Shown one piece after another: positions 1 to 9,295 of a stretch of DNA of 64,000 bases. How positions within the stretch are numbered: position 1 is the first letter of the stretch; each line of letters begins with the position of its first letter. Origin of the DNA: Candidatus Kaistia colombiensis. GTDB taxonomy: Bacteria > Pseudomonadota > Alphaproteobacteria > Rhizobiales > Kaistiaceae. Below the pieces are notes generated by a model. It was not told the origin of the DNA. It made no database searches and saw only the letters and a program-made list of their open reading frames with translations. The DNA lies in NCBI GenBank assembly GCA_029203105.1, contig CP119318.1:4602501-4666500 (forward strand). The letters run 5' to 3'. The position numbers were made by a program, and so were the translations under genes.

Positions 1-1
1 G

Positions 2-64
2 ATCGGCATCGAGCATCCCGACGACATCATCGCCGACCTCGCCCAGGCGCTCGATCGCGCCTGA
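2..64 (+). CDS. C-terminal end of a PLP-dependent Cys/Met metabolism enzyme (partial)
   Basis: Only the last 20 codons are inside the window; the frame enters at base 2 and stops with TGA at 62-64. The residues IEHPDDIIADLAQAL match the conserved C-terminus of the trans-sulfuration family (O-acetylhomoserine or O-succinylhomoserine sulfhydrylase, cystathionine synthase), in which a 'GIEHxDDxxxDLxQAL' segment ends the small domain. The exact enzyme cannot be told from this tail. A sulfur-metabolism gene directly upstream of a sulfonate/taurine-type importer makes biological sense, but that link is inference. Confidence 0.6.
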   Translation: MGIEHPDDIIADLAQALDRA

Positions 65-90
65 CACGCCACCCCTTTCAGGACATTGCC

Positions 91-1125
91 ATGAGCATTC
101 TCGACGGAAAGAAGCCTTCGCTGTTCGGTCGCCGCATCTCGCGACGCACCGCCCTGACCGGGGGCGGCGTGCTGGCTGGCGCGGCGTTCCTCGGCGTTGC
201 CCCGAGCTTTTCGGCCCGCGCCGGCAATCGCACCAAGATCCGCCTCGCCTGGACCGAGTTCGCCGCCTGCCATTCGCCGATCGCCTTCGGCGTCGCCAAG
301 GGCATCTATGACAAGCACGACCTCGACATCGAGCTGTTCTACCAGGGCGCCAGCGGCCAGACGCTGGTGCAGTCGCTGGCAACCGGCAAGGCCGATGCCG
401 GCGCCGGCCTGCTGCTCGACTGGATCAAGCCGCTGGAGCAGGGGCTCGACGTCAAGCTGTTCGTCGGCTCGCATGGCGGCTGCACGCGCCTGTTGGCCTC
501 GAAGGCCTCCGGCATCACCACGCTGGAAGGGCTGAAGGGCAAGACCATCGTCAGCTATGACCCGGCCAGCCCGCCGAAGCATTCGTTCCAGATCGCGCTC
601 GCCCGTGCCGGCATCGACCCCGAGCAGGACGTCAACTGGAAGGCGGTGCCGTTCGATCTCGTCGGCGCGACGGTCGATCGCGGCGAGGCCGATGCGCTCG
701 CCCATCTCGATCCCTGGGCCTATTCGCTGAAGAAGAAATACGACTTGGTCGAGATTGCCAACACCCAGACCGGCATCTTCGCCGACAAGGTATGCTGCGT
801 GCTGGGCGTCAACGGCCCGTTCCTGGAAGCAAACCGCGACGCCGTCCGTCGACTGGCCGAGGCCAATATCGAGATCCACGAATATACCGGCAAGCATCCG
901 GAAGAAGTGGCGCGCTGGTATCTCGAAAACCTGAAGCCGGATCTGGCGCTGGCCGATCTCTCCGACGATCTCGGCTCCTTCGTCTACCACATCCACCCGA
1001 TCGGCCCGGAACTGGTCCAGCAGGTGAAATGGGCGGCCGAGGATCTGCAGCTCATCAAGGTGATTGACGCCTCGACCGATCCGGCCGAACTGGCGCAGCG
1101 CGTCACCGCCAACCTGCTCGCCTGA
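91..1125 (+). CDS. ABC transporter substrate-binding protein, NitT/TauT (SsuA-like) family
   Basis: This 344-residue periplasmic binding protein carries a Tat-type leader: an SRRTALTG twin-arginine stretch near residue 16, then a hydrophobic segment ending in an AxA-like site (FSARA). The mature part has the NMT1/SsuA-like fold signatures of aliphatic sulfonate, taurine or nitrate binders (a 'GxYxKxxLDIEL' N-terminal motif and a 'LKGKTI' strand). An AGGA ribosome site lies about 8 bases before the ATG. It heads an operon with a permease, an ATPase and a small membrane protein. Tat export implies folding in the cytoplasm before export. The ligand cannot be fixed from the sequence; a sulfur compound is suggested by the gene upstream. 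Confidence 0.85.
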   Translation: MSILDGKKPSLFGRRISRRTALTGGGVLAGAAFLGVAPSFSARAGNRTKIRLAWTEFAACHSPIAFGVAKGIYDKHDLDIELFYQGASGQTLVQSLATGKADAGAGLLLDWIKPLEQGLDVKLFVGSHGGCTRLLASKASGITTLEGLKGKTIVSYDPASPPKHSFQIALARAGIDPEQDVNWKAVPFDLVGATVDRGEADALAHLDPWAYSLKKKYDLVEIANTQTGIFADKVCCVLGVNGPFLEANRDAVRRLAEANIEIHEYTGKHPEEVARWYLENLKPDLALADLSDDLGSFVYHIHPIGPELVQQVKWAAEDLQLIKVIDASTDPAELAQRVTANLLA

Positions 1126-1133
1126 GCCTCCCG

Positions 1134-2132
1134 ATGGCGGACACCACGCAGACGGCCGGAGGCGCGCTCGCGGCTTCGGCATTCCTTGGCGACGTCTGGC
1201 GCAACGGCCTGCTGGCGGCGGCAAGCTGGCTGCTGGCGGCGGCCGTCGCCGTTGGCTTCACCGATGTCGTGCCCTGGGGGCAGACGCAGCTGTTCGCGCT
1301 GCTGCTGGTGATCGGCGCCGGCGCGTTCATCGTGCTCGCCTTCACCGTCCACCGCCTCGGTGGCATCGGTCACCCCATCGTCCATTACGGCCCGTGGTGG
1401 ATCGCGCTCGGCCTGTGGTTCACGCTCTGGGAAATCTCGACTGCCAAGCTCGGCTGGCTACCAAAACCGTTCTTCTCGCCGCCGCAGGGGCTGCTGCATG
1501 TCTATCTGACCGATTGGGACCGGCTCCTTGTCTGCGTACTCTATTCGCTGCGCCTTTGGGGGCTCGGCTTTTTCTCCGGCATTGCCGTCGGATTTGTCGT
1601 CGGCGTCGCGCTCGGTTGGTCGAAGCGCTTCAGCTATTGGGGTATGCCGATCTTGAAGCTGATCGGCCCGGTGCCGGCAAGCGCCTGGATCCCGAGCGCC
1701 TTCTTCGTCTTCCCGACCACTTTCGGCGCCTCGATCTTCCTGGTGGCGCTGGCCTCCGGCATCCCCGTCATCATCCTGACTGCTTCCGGCGTCGCCTCGG
1801 TCAACCGCTCGTTCTATGACGTCGCCCGCACGCTCGGCGCCGATCGTCGCTTCCTCGTGCTGAAGGTGGCGATCCCGGCCGCCCTGCCGAACGTCTTCGT
1901 CGGCCTGTTCATGGGGCTCTATTCCTCCTTCGCCGTCCTCGTCATCGCCGAGATGCTGGGCGCCAAGTACGGGCTCGGCTGGTACCTGCAGTTCCAGACC
2001 GCCTACTCGGCCTATGCCAATGTCTATGCCGCGCTCATCCTGATGGCGCTGCTCTGCTCGGGCCTGGTCAAGCTGCTCTTCGTCGGGCGCGACCGCCTGC
2101 TCGGCTGGCAGAAGGGGATCGTGCAATGGTAG
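1134..2132 (+). CDS. ABC transporter permease, NitT/TauT family
   Basis: The gene encodes a 332-residue inner-membrane protein of the BPD_transp_1 family. Several hydrophobic segments come first; the cytoplasmic EAA-type coupling loop is visible as 'ARTLGADRRFLVLKVAIP' around residue 235. The protein is longer than the usual 250-280 residues because of an N-terminal extension with extra membrane segments (residues 1-110). It starts 8 bases after the binding-protein stop and overlaps the ATPase start by 7 bases, so the three proteins are co-translated and form one importer. Confidence 0.85.
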   Translation: MADTTQTAGGALAASAFLGDVWRNGLLAAASWLLAAAVAVGFTDVVPWGQTQLFALLLVIGAGAFIVLAFTVHRLGGIGHPIVHYGPWWIALGLWFTLWEISTAKLGWLPKPFFSPPQGLLHVYLTDWDRLLVCVLYSLRLWGLGFFSGIAVGFVVGVALGWSKRFSYWGMPILKLIGPVPASAWIPSAFFVFPTTFGASIFLVALASGIPVIILTASGVASVNRSFYDVARTLGADRRFLVLKVAIPAALPNVFVGLFMGLYSSFAVLVIAEMLGAKYGLGWYLQFQTAYSAYANVYAALILMALLCSGLVKLLFVGRDRLLGWQKGIVQW

Positions 2133-2920
2133 CCGTGCTCGCCTCCGCTCCGGAAACGGCGTCACCCGGTCTCTCGGTCGAGCTGCGCAACGTCTCGCAT
2201 GTCTACGACCTGCCATCCGGGCCGCTGCCCGTGCTGGAGAACATCGATCTCAAGATCGAGCCGGGCTCGTTCGTGGCGCTGCTGGGGCCGTCCGGCTCGG
2301 GCAAATCGACCCTGCTGCGCCTCGTCGCCGGCCTGGAGCCGCCGGTTGCCGGCAGCGTGCTCGCCGATGGCGTCGCGGTGGAAAAGCCCGATCCCTCCCG
2401 CGTGCTGGTCTTTCAGGATCCGACCCTGTTTCCCTGGCGCACGGTCCGCCGCAATGTCGCGCTCGGGCTCGAGGCGCAGGGGCGCCTCAAGACCGAGGGT
2501 CACCGAATCGACGAGGCGATCGCCCGCGTGCGGCTCTCGGAATTCGCCGATGCCTTTCCGCATCAGCTTTCCGGCGGCATGGCGCAGCGCGCAGCACTCG
2601 CCCGGGCCCTGGTCAACGACCCGCGCCTGCTGCTGCTCGACGAACCGCTCGGCAAGCTCGACCAATTGACCCGCCTCACCATGCAGAGCGAATTGCTCGG
2701 GCTCTGGCAGCAATCCGGCTTCACCGCGCTGCTCGTCACCCATGATGTCGAGGAAGCGCTGCTGCTTGCCGATCGCGTCATCCTCTTCAGCGATCGCCCG
2801 GCGCGCATCGTCGGCGAACGGCGCGTCGAACTCCCCCATCCCCGCCATCGCGGCGATCCCGATCTGATCGCGCTCCGCCGCGAGATCCTGCAGCTTCTCG
2901 GCGTCAGCGAGACGATATGA
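2126..2920 (+). CDS. ABC transporter ATP-binding protein, NitT/TauT (SsuB/TauB-like) family
   Basis: This 264-residue nucleotide-binding subunit has all core motifs: Walker A GPSGSGKST at residues 54-62, a Q-loop (FQDPTLFPW), the signature LSGGMAQRAALARAL near 148, Walker B LLLLDEP near 168 and the switch histidine in VTHDVEEA. The FPW after the Q-loop is typical of the SsuB/TauB/NrtD group. The gene overlaps the permease by 7 bases and the next gene by 4 (ATGA). It energises import by the preceding binding protein and permease. Confidence 0.9.
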   Translation: MVAVLASAPETASPGLSVELRNVSHVYDLPSGPLPVLENIDLKIEPGSFVALLGPSGSGKSTLLRLVAGLEPPVAGSVLADGVAVEKPDPSRVLVFQDPTLFPWRTVRRNVALGLEAQGRLKTEGHRIDEAIARVRLSEFADAFPHQLSGGMAQRAALARALVNDPRLLLLDEPLGKLDQLTRLTMQSELLGLWQQSGFTALLVTHDVEEALLLADRVILFSDRPARIVGERRVELPHPRHRGDPDLIALRREILQLLGVSETI

Positions 2921-3261
2921 GCATTCGTACGCCGTCACGCGAGATCGCCGGCCTGGCGCTGCTTCTATCCGGCGTCGTGGCGCTGGTGCTGGCGCTCGCC
3001 TGGTGGGGCATCATCTTCGTCAATGTCGCGGCGAACACCAGCCTGTCGATCCCGGCGGCGATCCCCTGCCTCGTCAACACGTCCGACCTCTGCTCGCTCG
3101 CCATGTCGCTTTGCGGCTCCGGCCACTGGCTCGGCATCACCCGCTATTGGGAAGGGCTGTTCTGGGCCGGCGTCGCGCTGATGGCCGCCGCTGCCGCCTT
3201 CCAGTTGGCCTTCGCCGGCACCGCATCGGCGGAAACGGCAATCGCGGCAAAACGGAAATAA
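2917..3261 (+). CDS. small two-helix membrane protein of the importer operon
   Basis: This 114-residue protein overlaps the ATPase stop by an ATGA junction. It has a hydrophobic helix at about residues 10-38 and another at about 80-105, with a short loop holding two cysteines (PCLVNTSDLC) between them. No family is recognised with confidence. The coupling to the transporter genes suggests an accessory subunit, but no function is shown by the sequence itself. Confidence 0.7.
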   Translation: MSIRTPSREIAGLALLLSGVVALVLALAWWGIIFVNVAANTSLSIPAAIPCLVNTSDLCSLAMSLCGSGHWLGITRYWEGLFWAGVALMAAAAAFQLAFAGTASAETAIAAKRK

Positions 3262-3432
3262 TTGAAATGTATTTTTCCGCAATTTGCCCGTTCCGTGAGC
3301 AACTATGCTTCGCCATGAAGCGATGTTGATGGAATGATCATCGAAGTCTCGCGGCGATAGCCCGCAAAGATTGCAAAATTGAAACAATAGATTGAACCGC
3401 GCGGATGATATCCGTCCAAGGAACGATGAATC

Positions 3433-4476
3433 ATGTCCATTTTCCATGGTAATATTATTACGAAAACTACGGCGACGCTCGGGGCTTTGCTGGTCTCGGC
3501 GTCGATGCTGGCAGGCGCGGCCCAGGCAGGCGAGACGCTCGACAAGATCAAGTCGCGCGGCCAGATCAAGGTCGGTGTCGGCACGCTGCCCGGCTTCTTT
3601 GCTCCCGACAGCAATGGCAAATGGCAGGGCTTCTTCATCGATTTCGGCCGCGCGCTGGCGATCACCGTCTTCAACGATCCGGAAAAGGTCGAGTTCACCT
3701 CGTCCTCGCCGCAACAGCGCCTGCCGGCCTTGCAGGCGGGCGAGTTCGACGTGCTGCTCTCCGGCGTGACGCAGACCATCACCCGCTCGTTCAAGCTCGG
3801 CTTCCATTTCGGCCCGATCGTCTTCTATGACGGCCAGGGCCTGCTGGTCGCCAAGTCGCTCGACGTCACCAAGGGCACGGAACTCGACGGCGCCACCGTC
3901 GGCGTGCAGAGCGGCACGACGGGCGAGCTCAACATCGCCGATTTCTTCCGCAAGAACGGCAAGACGTTCACGCCGGTCGTCATCGAGGACACCAAGGAAT
4001 TCGTCTCGGCGCTGGAGAGCGGCCGCGTCGACGCGCTGACGCAGGATGCGTCCGATCTCGCGCTGAAGCGGGCGCAGTTCGCCAAGCCGGATGATTTTCT
4101 GCTGCTGCCGGAGCGCCTGTCGAAGGAGCCGCTGGCGCCTGCCATCCGCGCCGGCGACGACCAGTGGCTCGAGATCGTCAACTGGACCGTCTATGCGACG
4201 ATCCAGGCGGAGGAGTTTGGCATCACCAGGGAGAATGTCGACAGCTTCCTGACCAGCGAAGACCCGGCGATCAAGCGCTTCCTCGGTGTTGATCCGTCGC
4301 TTGGCGAGGCGATCGGCCTCGATCCGAAGTTCGCTTACAACATCATCAAGACGCTCGGCAATTACGGCGAGATCTTTGAGCGCAACATCGGCAAGTCGAC
4401 GCCGGTCGGCTTCGAGCGCGGCTACAACCAGCCCTGGACGCAGGGCGGCCTGCTGTACTCGCCGCCGTTTCGCTAG
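3433..4476 (+). CDS. amino-acid ABC transporter substrate-binding protein, AapJ-like
   Basis: This 347-residue protein has a Sec signal peptide (hydrophobic stretch around residues 14-28, cleavage after AAQA) and then the SBP_bac_3 fold, starting with 'LDKIKSRGQIKVGV'. The long C-terminal part 'IGLDPKFAYNIIKTLGNYGEIFERN' is characteristic of the general L-amino-acid binders (AapJ/BztA). It begins 171 bases after the previous operon, a gap that should hold its promoter, and is followed by two permease genes. Confidence 0.85.
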   Translation: MSIFHGNIITKTTATLGALLVSASMLAGAAQAGETLDKIKSRGQIKVGVGTLPGFFAPDSNGKWQGFFIDFGRALAITVFNDPEKVEFTSSSPQQRLPALQAGEFDVLLSGVTQTITRSFKLGFHFGPIVFYDGQGLLVAKSLDVTKGTELDGATVGVQSGTTGELNIADFFRKNGKTFTPVVIEDTKEFVSALESGRVDALTQDASDLALKRAQFAKPDDFLLLPERLSKEPLAPAIRAGDDQWLEIVNWTVYATIQAEEFGITRENVDSFLTSEDPAIKRFLGVDPSLGEAIGLDPKFAYNIIKTLGNYGEIFERNIGKSTPVGFERGYNQPWTQGGLLYSPPFR

Positions 4477-4487
4477 GGCGGCGGCTC

Positions 4488-5651
4488 ATGACCGCGATCA
4501 GCCCGGACGCTCCGGCGCCCGGCGCCCCGCTTCTGAAAAACCTTCTGGGTGAGCGTCCGCTCACCCAGATCGTTCTGTTCGTGGTCCTGGTGACCGCGTT
4601 AGGGCTGCTCGGCCGGGCCATGGTCAGCAACATGGCGCGCGTCGGCATCACGCCCGGCTTCGCCTTCCTGTCCCGTCCAACGAATTTCGGCATCGGCGAG
4701 ACGCTGATCGCCTATTCGCCCGAGAGCAGCTTCGCCCGCGCCATCCTGGTCGGGCTTCTCAATACGCTCTCCGTCTCGATCGCAGGCTGCGTTCTCGCCA
4801 CGCTTCTCGGTGTCGCGCTCGGCATGGCGCGCATGTCGGCGAACCCGCTGCTTTCCAGCATCGTCCGCGCCTATGTCGAACTGATCCGCAACACGCCGCT
4901 GCTGCTGCAGCTGTTCTTCTGGAGCGCCAGCTTCAAGGCGCTGCCCGCGACGAGGCAGGCGCTCGAGCCGCTGCCCGGCTTCTATCTCAGCAATCGCGGC
5001 ATCTATCTGCCGGCCCTGCAGATCGAGGATGGGCGGATGGTGGCGACCGCCATTCTCGCTGCCGTCCTTGTCCTGTTCGCGCTCTGGCGATTTCGCCGCA
5101 GGATGAGCGGAACCCTCGCTGGCGCGGCCACGCTCGCGGTTCTCCTGCTGTTCGCCTGGGGCCTTGCATCTGCCGGCGCCCTGCGCGCCGACATTCCCGT
5201 CCTGAAGGGATTCAACATCGCGGGCGGCCTGTCGCTCACCACCGAATTCGGCGCCCTCCTCGTCGGCCTGTTCGTCAACGCCTCGGCGCTGATCGCCGAA
5301 ATCGTGCGGAGCGGCATCCAGTCAGTGCCGCGCGGACAATGGGAAGCGGCGGAGTCGCTCGGGCTGCACCGCGCCCAGATCTTCCGGCGGATCGTGCTGC
5401 CACAGGCGCTGCGGGTGATCACGCCGCTGATGACGTCGAACTATTTGAGCCTGATCAAGAACTCGAGCCTCGCCGTCGCCATTGGCTATCCGGATCTCGT
5501 CAGCATCATCAACACGGCCGCGAACCAGACGGGGCAGGCGCTCGAGACGATCCTGATCATGGCGTCGATCTACCTCACCATCAGCCTTGCCGTGTCCTAC
5601 GCCATGAACCGCTACAATGCGCGTCATGCGCTGCGGGGGCTGGCGCGATGA
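4488..5651 (+). CDS. amino-acid ABC transporter permease, AapQ-like
   Basis: This 387-residue membrane protein is of the His/Glu/Gln/Arg/opine permease family. An N-terminal membrane anchor and long periplasmic insert come first; the ABC permease core follows, with 'YVELIRNTPLLLQLFF' near residue 125 and the EAA-loop 'EAAESLGLHRAQIFRRIVLPQALRVI' near 285. The length agrees with AapQ/BztB, which are longer than ordinary polar amino-acid permeases. Its stop overlaps the next start (ATGA at 5648-5651). Confidence 0.85.
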   Translation: MTAISPDAPAPGAPLLKNLLGERPLTQIVLFVVLVTALGLLGRAMVSNMARVGITPGFAFLSRPTNFGIGETLIAYSPESSFARAILVGLLNTLSVSIAGCVLATLLGVALGMARMSANPLLSSIVRAYVELIRNTPLLLQLFFWSASFKALPATRQALEPLPGFYLSNRGIYLPALQIEDGRMVATAILAAVLVLFALWRFRRRMSGTLAGAATLAVLLLFAWGLASAGALRADIPVLKGFNIAGGLSLTTEFGALLVGLFVNASALIAEIVRSGIQSVPRGQWEAAESLGLHRAQIFRRIVLPQALRVITPLMTSNYLSLIKNSSLAVAIGYPDLVSIINTAANQTGQALETILIMASIYLTISLAVSYAMNRYNARHALRGLAR

Positions 5652-6739
5652 CGATCGCCGTCTGGGAACCGCGGCTGCGACCATCGCGGCGACGTCCCGA
5701 CCGCTGGGCTGCGTGGCGCCGCGGCCTGTTCGGCTCGCCGCTCAATATCGCCATAACCCTTGCCCTCGCCCTGCTGGCGCTGGCCGCCGCCGCGCCGGCG
5801 CTTCGCTGGGCCCTGCTCGACGCCACCTGGGGCGGCACCGCACAGGACTGCGCGGCGCGATCCGGCGCCTGCTGGGCCTTCATCGCCGAGAAATGGCGCT
5901 TCATCGTCTTCGGCCTCTATCCGAACGATCGCGACTGGCAGGCGGCGCTCGCGGTCGCACTGGTGGCCGGGCTGGTGATCGTGACCGGCCTGCCGCGCTT
6001 CTGGAGCACGCGGCTCATCGCCGCCTGGATCGTCGTGCTCGCCCTCGCCCTTGCCGTCATGGGCGGCGCGCCGACCGGCCGGCTGGTGCCCACCGACAAA
6101 TGGGGCGGCCTGCCGATGACCGTGCTGCTGTCCGTGATCGGCTTCGCCGGCGCCTTTCCGCTCGGTGTCGCGCTCGCTCTCGCGCGACGCTCGGAAATGC
6201 GGCTTCTGCGCTGGATGGCGATCGCCTTCATCGAGGTCATGCGCGGCATCCCGCTGATTGCCGTGCTCTATGTCTCGACGCTGATCTTCCCGCTGATGCT
6301 GCCGCCCGGCATGGCCATCGACAAGCTGGCGCGTGCCCAGGTCGCGATCATCCTGTTCGTATCGGCCTATATGGCGGAGATCGTGCGCGCCGGATTGCAG
6401 TCCCTGCCCACCGGCCAGTACGAGGCGTCGCGAGCCCTCGGACTTTCCTGGTGGATGATGATGCGCCTCGTCATCCTGCCGCAGGCGCTGAAGGCGGTCA
6501 TCCCGGCCTTCGTCAACCTCGCCATCGGCCTTTTCCTCGACACGACGCTGGTCATCGTCATCGGCCTGTTCGACTTCCTGAACACGGCGCGCGTGGCGAC
6601 CACCGACGCCAGCTGGAACGGCTACCACAACGAAGCCTACACCTTCGTGGCGATCGTCTACTTCACCGTCTCCTACGCCGCCTCGCGCTATAGCCTCTGG
6701 CTCGAAGCGCAGCTGCGCGCTCGCCAAGATTCCAAGTAG
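5648..6739 (+). CDS. amino-acid ABC transporter permease, AapM-like
   Basis: This 363-residue second permease of the pair starts at an ATG that overlaps the stop of the first. The core motifs 'FIEVMRGIPLIAVLY' and 'EASRALGLSWWMMMRLVILPQALKAVIP' are those of AapM/BztC. Normally an ATPase gene (aapP) follows; here the strand switches and no ATPase gene is found. The transporter must borrow an ATPase encoded elsewhere or be incomplete. Confidence 0.85.
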   Translation: MTIAVWEPRLRPSRRRPDRWAAWRRGLFGSPLNIAITLALALLALAAAAPALRWALLDATWGGTAQDCAARSGACWAFIAEKWRFIVFGLYPNDRDWQAALAVALVAGLVIVTGLPRFWSTRLIAAWIVVLALALAVMGGAPTGRLVPTDKWGGLPMTVLLSVIGFAGAFPLGVALALARRSEMRLLRWMAIAFIEVMRGIPLIAVLYVSTLIFPLMLPPGMAIDKLARAQVAIILFVSAYMAEIVRAGLQSLPTGQYEASRALGLSWWMMMRLVILPQALKAVIPAFVNLAIGLFLDTTLVIVIGLFDFLNTARVATTDASWNGYHNEAYTFVAIVYFTVSYAASRYSLWLEAQLRARQDSK

Positions 6740-7024
6740 TCTGCGAACGCCCCCTGCCATTGAGCAGACAGGAAAATTCTCGGGACGAACGTTCCTGGAA
6801 GGTATTTTGTAGCGGAGGATGATGCCGAATTCTATTCAAATACAATGAATTAGATAGTCGATACCTTACTTCGATACCCGATCTAGCTTTCCGTTGAATG
6901 CCATCGCAAGGCGCGGGCACTCGAGCTCTCTCCCCGAACAGGCAGGGAGTACGGGAGCGCGGCGCAGGGCCGAGAAAGTGCAGCTGGGCAGGCTGCTCGG
7001 ATCGGCGCGGCCGTGTAGCAGTCT

Positions 7025-7056
7025 CCGGACGCACCGAGAAAAATCGGTGCGCCCGG
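7025..7056 (-). terminator. hairpin between converging operons, probable terminator of the nucleoside operon
   Basis: The arms CCGGACGCACCGA and TCGGTGCGCCCGG pair over 13 positions with one mismatch around a GAAAAA loop. The hairpin lies 15 bases beyond the stop of the minus-strand aldehyde dehydrogenase gene. No T-run follows on either strand, so this is a hairpin without the full rho-independent signature. The rest of 6740-7070 is more AT-rich and holds no gene I can support. Confidence 0.5.
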
Positions 7057-7070
7057 AACTCGTGTGTCGC

Positions 7071-8531
7071 CTACACCGCCAGCGGGCGCACGCGCATCTT
7101 GATGTGCTTCGACTCGCGGAATGCCAGCAGGCCTTCCGGTCCGAGCTCGCGACCGACGCCGCTCATCTTCCAGCCGCCGAACGGCGCCTGCAGTTCGGTC
7201 GTGTCGTTGACGTTGACGCCGATCGCACCCGCCTCGATCTTGTCGGCGAGCGCCCAGGCCCGTTCGAGATCGCCCGAATAGACATAGGCGGCGAGGCCAT
7301 AGGGCAACGCATTGGCGACCCGCAGCGCCTCCGCATCATCCGCCACCGGGCGGATCGCAGCGAGTGGGCCGAAGGTTTCTTCCGTCAGCGCCAGCGCGTT
7401 GTCGGGTGCATTGTCAACGATGGCCGGCTCGTAGAAGAAGCCGTTGGCATATTCGTCGCCGACCGGGATCCTGCCGCCGACGAGCAGCTTGCCGCCCTTG
7501 GCGACCGCGTCCTCGACATGCGTGGTGACGCGCTTGCGCACGCCCTCATGCAGCATCGGGCCGTAGAGCACGCCGGGCAGGCTGCCATTGCCGAGCTTGA
7601 TTTTTCGCGTTTCGGCGACCAGCGCCTCGACGAACGCCTTGTGGATGCCCTTCGAGACCAGGATGCGGTTCACCGCGATGCAGATCTGGCCCATGTTGGA
7701 GAAGGAGCGCCGCGCCGCGGCGGCCGCGGCCTCGACCGGATCGGCATCGTCCAGCACCACGAACGGGCTCTGGCCGCCCAGTTCCAGCGAAAGCCGCTTC
7801 AGCGTGCCGGCCGAGGCCCGCATGATCGACTGGCCAGCCGGAACCGAGGCTGTCGCGGTGATCATGCGGATATCGGGATGCTCGGCGAGGGCTGCGCCCA
7901 CCTCCGGCCCGGTACCCGGAATGTCGTTGACCACGCCTTCTGGAACACCCGCATCGATGAAGCACTGCACCACCATGCCGATCGCCAGCGGCGTCTCGTG
8001 CGGCGGCTTGGCGACCAGCGTGCAACCTGCCGCCAGTACCGGCGCGATCTTCCAGCAATAGAGATCGACCGGGTAGTTCCACGGCACGATCGCGCCGACG
8101 ACGCCGACCGGCGCCGTCGTCACCATGCTCTTGATGTCGGGCCGGGACGAGGGACGGAACGAGCCGCCGATACGGCGCCCCTCCTCCGCGTAGTAGTGGA
8201 TCACCTCGATGCCGAAGCCGATTTCCTTGCGGGAATCGGGAACCGGCTTGCCCTGCTCGCGCGTCAGCATCGCGGCGATGGCGTCGATGCGCTCGGCTAC
8301 CAGATCGGCGGCGCGATGCAGGATTTTTGCACGCTGGTCGGCGTGCATGGCGGCCCATGCCGGCAAGGCACGACCGGCAGCCGCGACCGCCAGATCGACA
8401 TCGGCGCGCGACGCCAATGCGCTGGAACCGACAAGCTCGCCGGTGGCGGGGTCGCGGATCTCGATCCGCTCGCCCTTTGCCGCGTCACGCCAGGCGCCGT
8501 CGATGAAAAGACCTCTCTCCATCATGCTCAC
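7071..8531 (-). CDS. NAD(P)-dependent aldehyde dehydrogenase
   Basis: This 486-residue member of the ALDH superfamily shows the N-terminal 'FIDGAWRDA', the cofactor region 'VGAIVPWNYPVDLYCWK', the glutamate motif LELGGQSP and the catalytic cysteine in MGQICIAVNR. The GTG start at 8531 overlaps the stop of the SIS gene; ATG codons at 8525 and 8522 are alternatives. It is the last gene of a ten-gene operon. In this context it could oxidise an aldehyde made from the sugar part of a nucleoside; the substrate is not shown. Confidence 0.88.
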   Translation of the reverse strand: MSMMERGLFIDGAWRDAAKGERIEIRDPATGELVGSSALASRADVDLAVAAAGRALPAWAAMHADQRAKILHRAADLVAERIDAIAAMLTREQGKPVPDSRKEIGFGIEVIHYYAEEGRRIGGSFRPSSRPDIKSMVTTAPVGVVGAIVPWNYPVDLYCWKIAPVLAAGCTLVAKPPHETPLAIGMVVQCFIDAGVPEGVVNDIPGTGPEVGAALAEHPDIRMITATASVPAGQSIMRASAGTLKRLSLELGGQSPFVVLDDADPVEAAAAAARRSFSNMGQICIAVNRILVSKGIHKAFVEALVAETRKIKLGNGSLPGVLYGPMLHEGVRKRVTTHVEDAVAKGGKLLVGGRIPVGDEYANGFFYEPAIVDNAPDNALALTEETFGPLAAIRPVADDAEALRVANALPYGLAAYVYSGDLERAWALADKIEAGAIGVNVNDTTELQAPFGGWKMSGVGRELGPEGLLAFRESKHIKMRVRPLAV

Positions 8532-9295
8532 CGCGACTTCAGCCTGCGCCAGAGTTCCTCGTAGTTGAGGTCGTTCTGCTTGTTGGCTTCTTCCTTGCTC
8601 GTCGTGTTGGGGTTGACCATCACGAAGGGCTTGATGCCGCGCTGGACGAGCTTTTCCGCCGTCGTCGCCACGATCGCATGGGCGATCGCAATGGTGACGC
8701 TGGTCGAATTGGCGCCGACCGGGTGCTCGAGGCCCTCGATCTTCAACGACGCATCAGCCTTCGGGATACCGGTGTCGATGACGACGTCGGCGACTTCGAA
8801 CAGGCGCTTGCCGGACGAGTGGCGCGAAGGGGTGACGCTGGAATGCGGCAGCGACGTCACGCCGACCACCTTCATGCCGCGCGCCTTGCATTCGAGCGCG
8901 ATGTCGAGGATCACCGCATTGATGCCGGAATGCGAGAACAGCACCATCGTGTCGAGCGGGTCGAGCTGGTGCGAGTTCAGGATCGCCTTGCCATAGCCTT
9001 CGGCGGCGTGGATGAAGCGATACTGCCGCGCGCCCATGTCGCCGAGCACGCGGTGGAACGAGATCATCGTGCTTTCGACGATCGGGCGGAAACCGGTGAT
9101 GGTGCCGGTACGCGGGAAGCTCTCGAGCGCGGGCAGCGCGCCATGGCCGGTGCCGAAGGTGAAGGCAAGCTTGTCGGCGGCGATGCTCGCCGCGCACAAC
9201 TCGGCCGCCTGCTCGATGGCCGCGCCCTGCGTGGTGCGAACCTTTTCAAGCCGCTCGGCCAGATTGTTGAAATAGCGGTCGACCATGGACGTCAT
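8528..9295 (-). CDS. SIS (sugar isomerase) domain protein, UPF0309-like
   Basis: This 255-residue cytoplasmic protein has the phosphosugar-binding SIS fold: 'FTFGTGHGALPALE' near residue 45 and 'MVLFSHSGINAVILDIALECKARGMKVV' near 132 are the two ligand-binding stretches. It resembles the UPF0309 group, whose activity is not established. ATGA overlaps join it to the phosphorylase upstream and GTGA to the dehydrogenase downstream. A ketose/aldose phosphate isomerase role after nucleoside phosphorolysis is inference. Confidence 0.8.
   Translation of the reverse strand: MTSMVDRYFNNLAERLEKVRTTQGAAIEQAAELCAASIAADKLAFTFGTGHGALPALESFPRTGTITGFRPIVESTMISFHRVLGDMGARQYRFIHAAEGYGKAILNSHQLDPLDTMVLFSHSGINAVILDIALECKARGMKVVGVTSLPHSSVTPSRHSSGKRLFEVADVVIDTGIPKADASLKIEGLEHPVGANSTSVTIAIAHAIVATTAEKLVQRGIKPFVMVNPNTTSKEEANKQNDLNYEELWRRLKSR

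Noticed and set aside
6894..8564. 556-codon plus-strand frame opposite the aldehyde dehydrogenase
   Set aside because: It mirrors the ALDH gene and has shadow-type composition.
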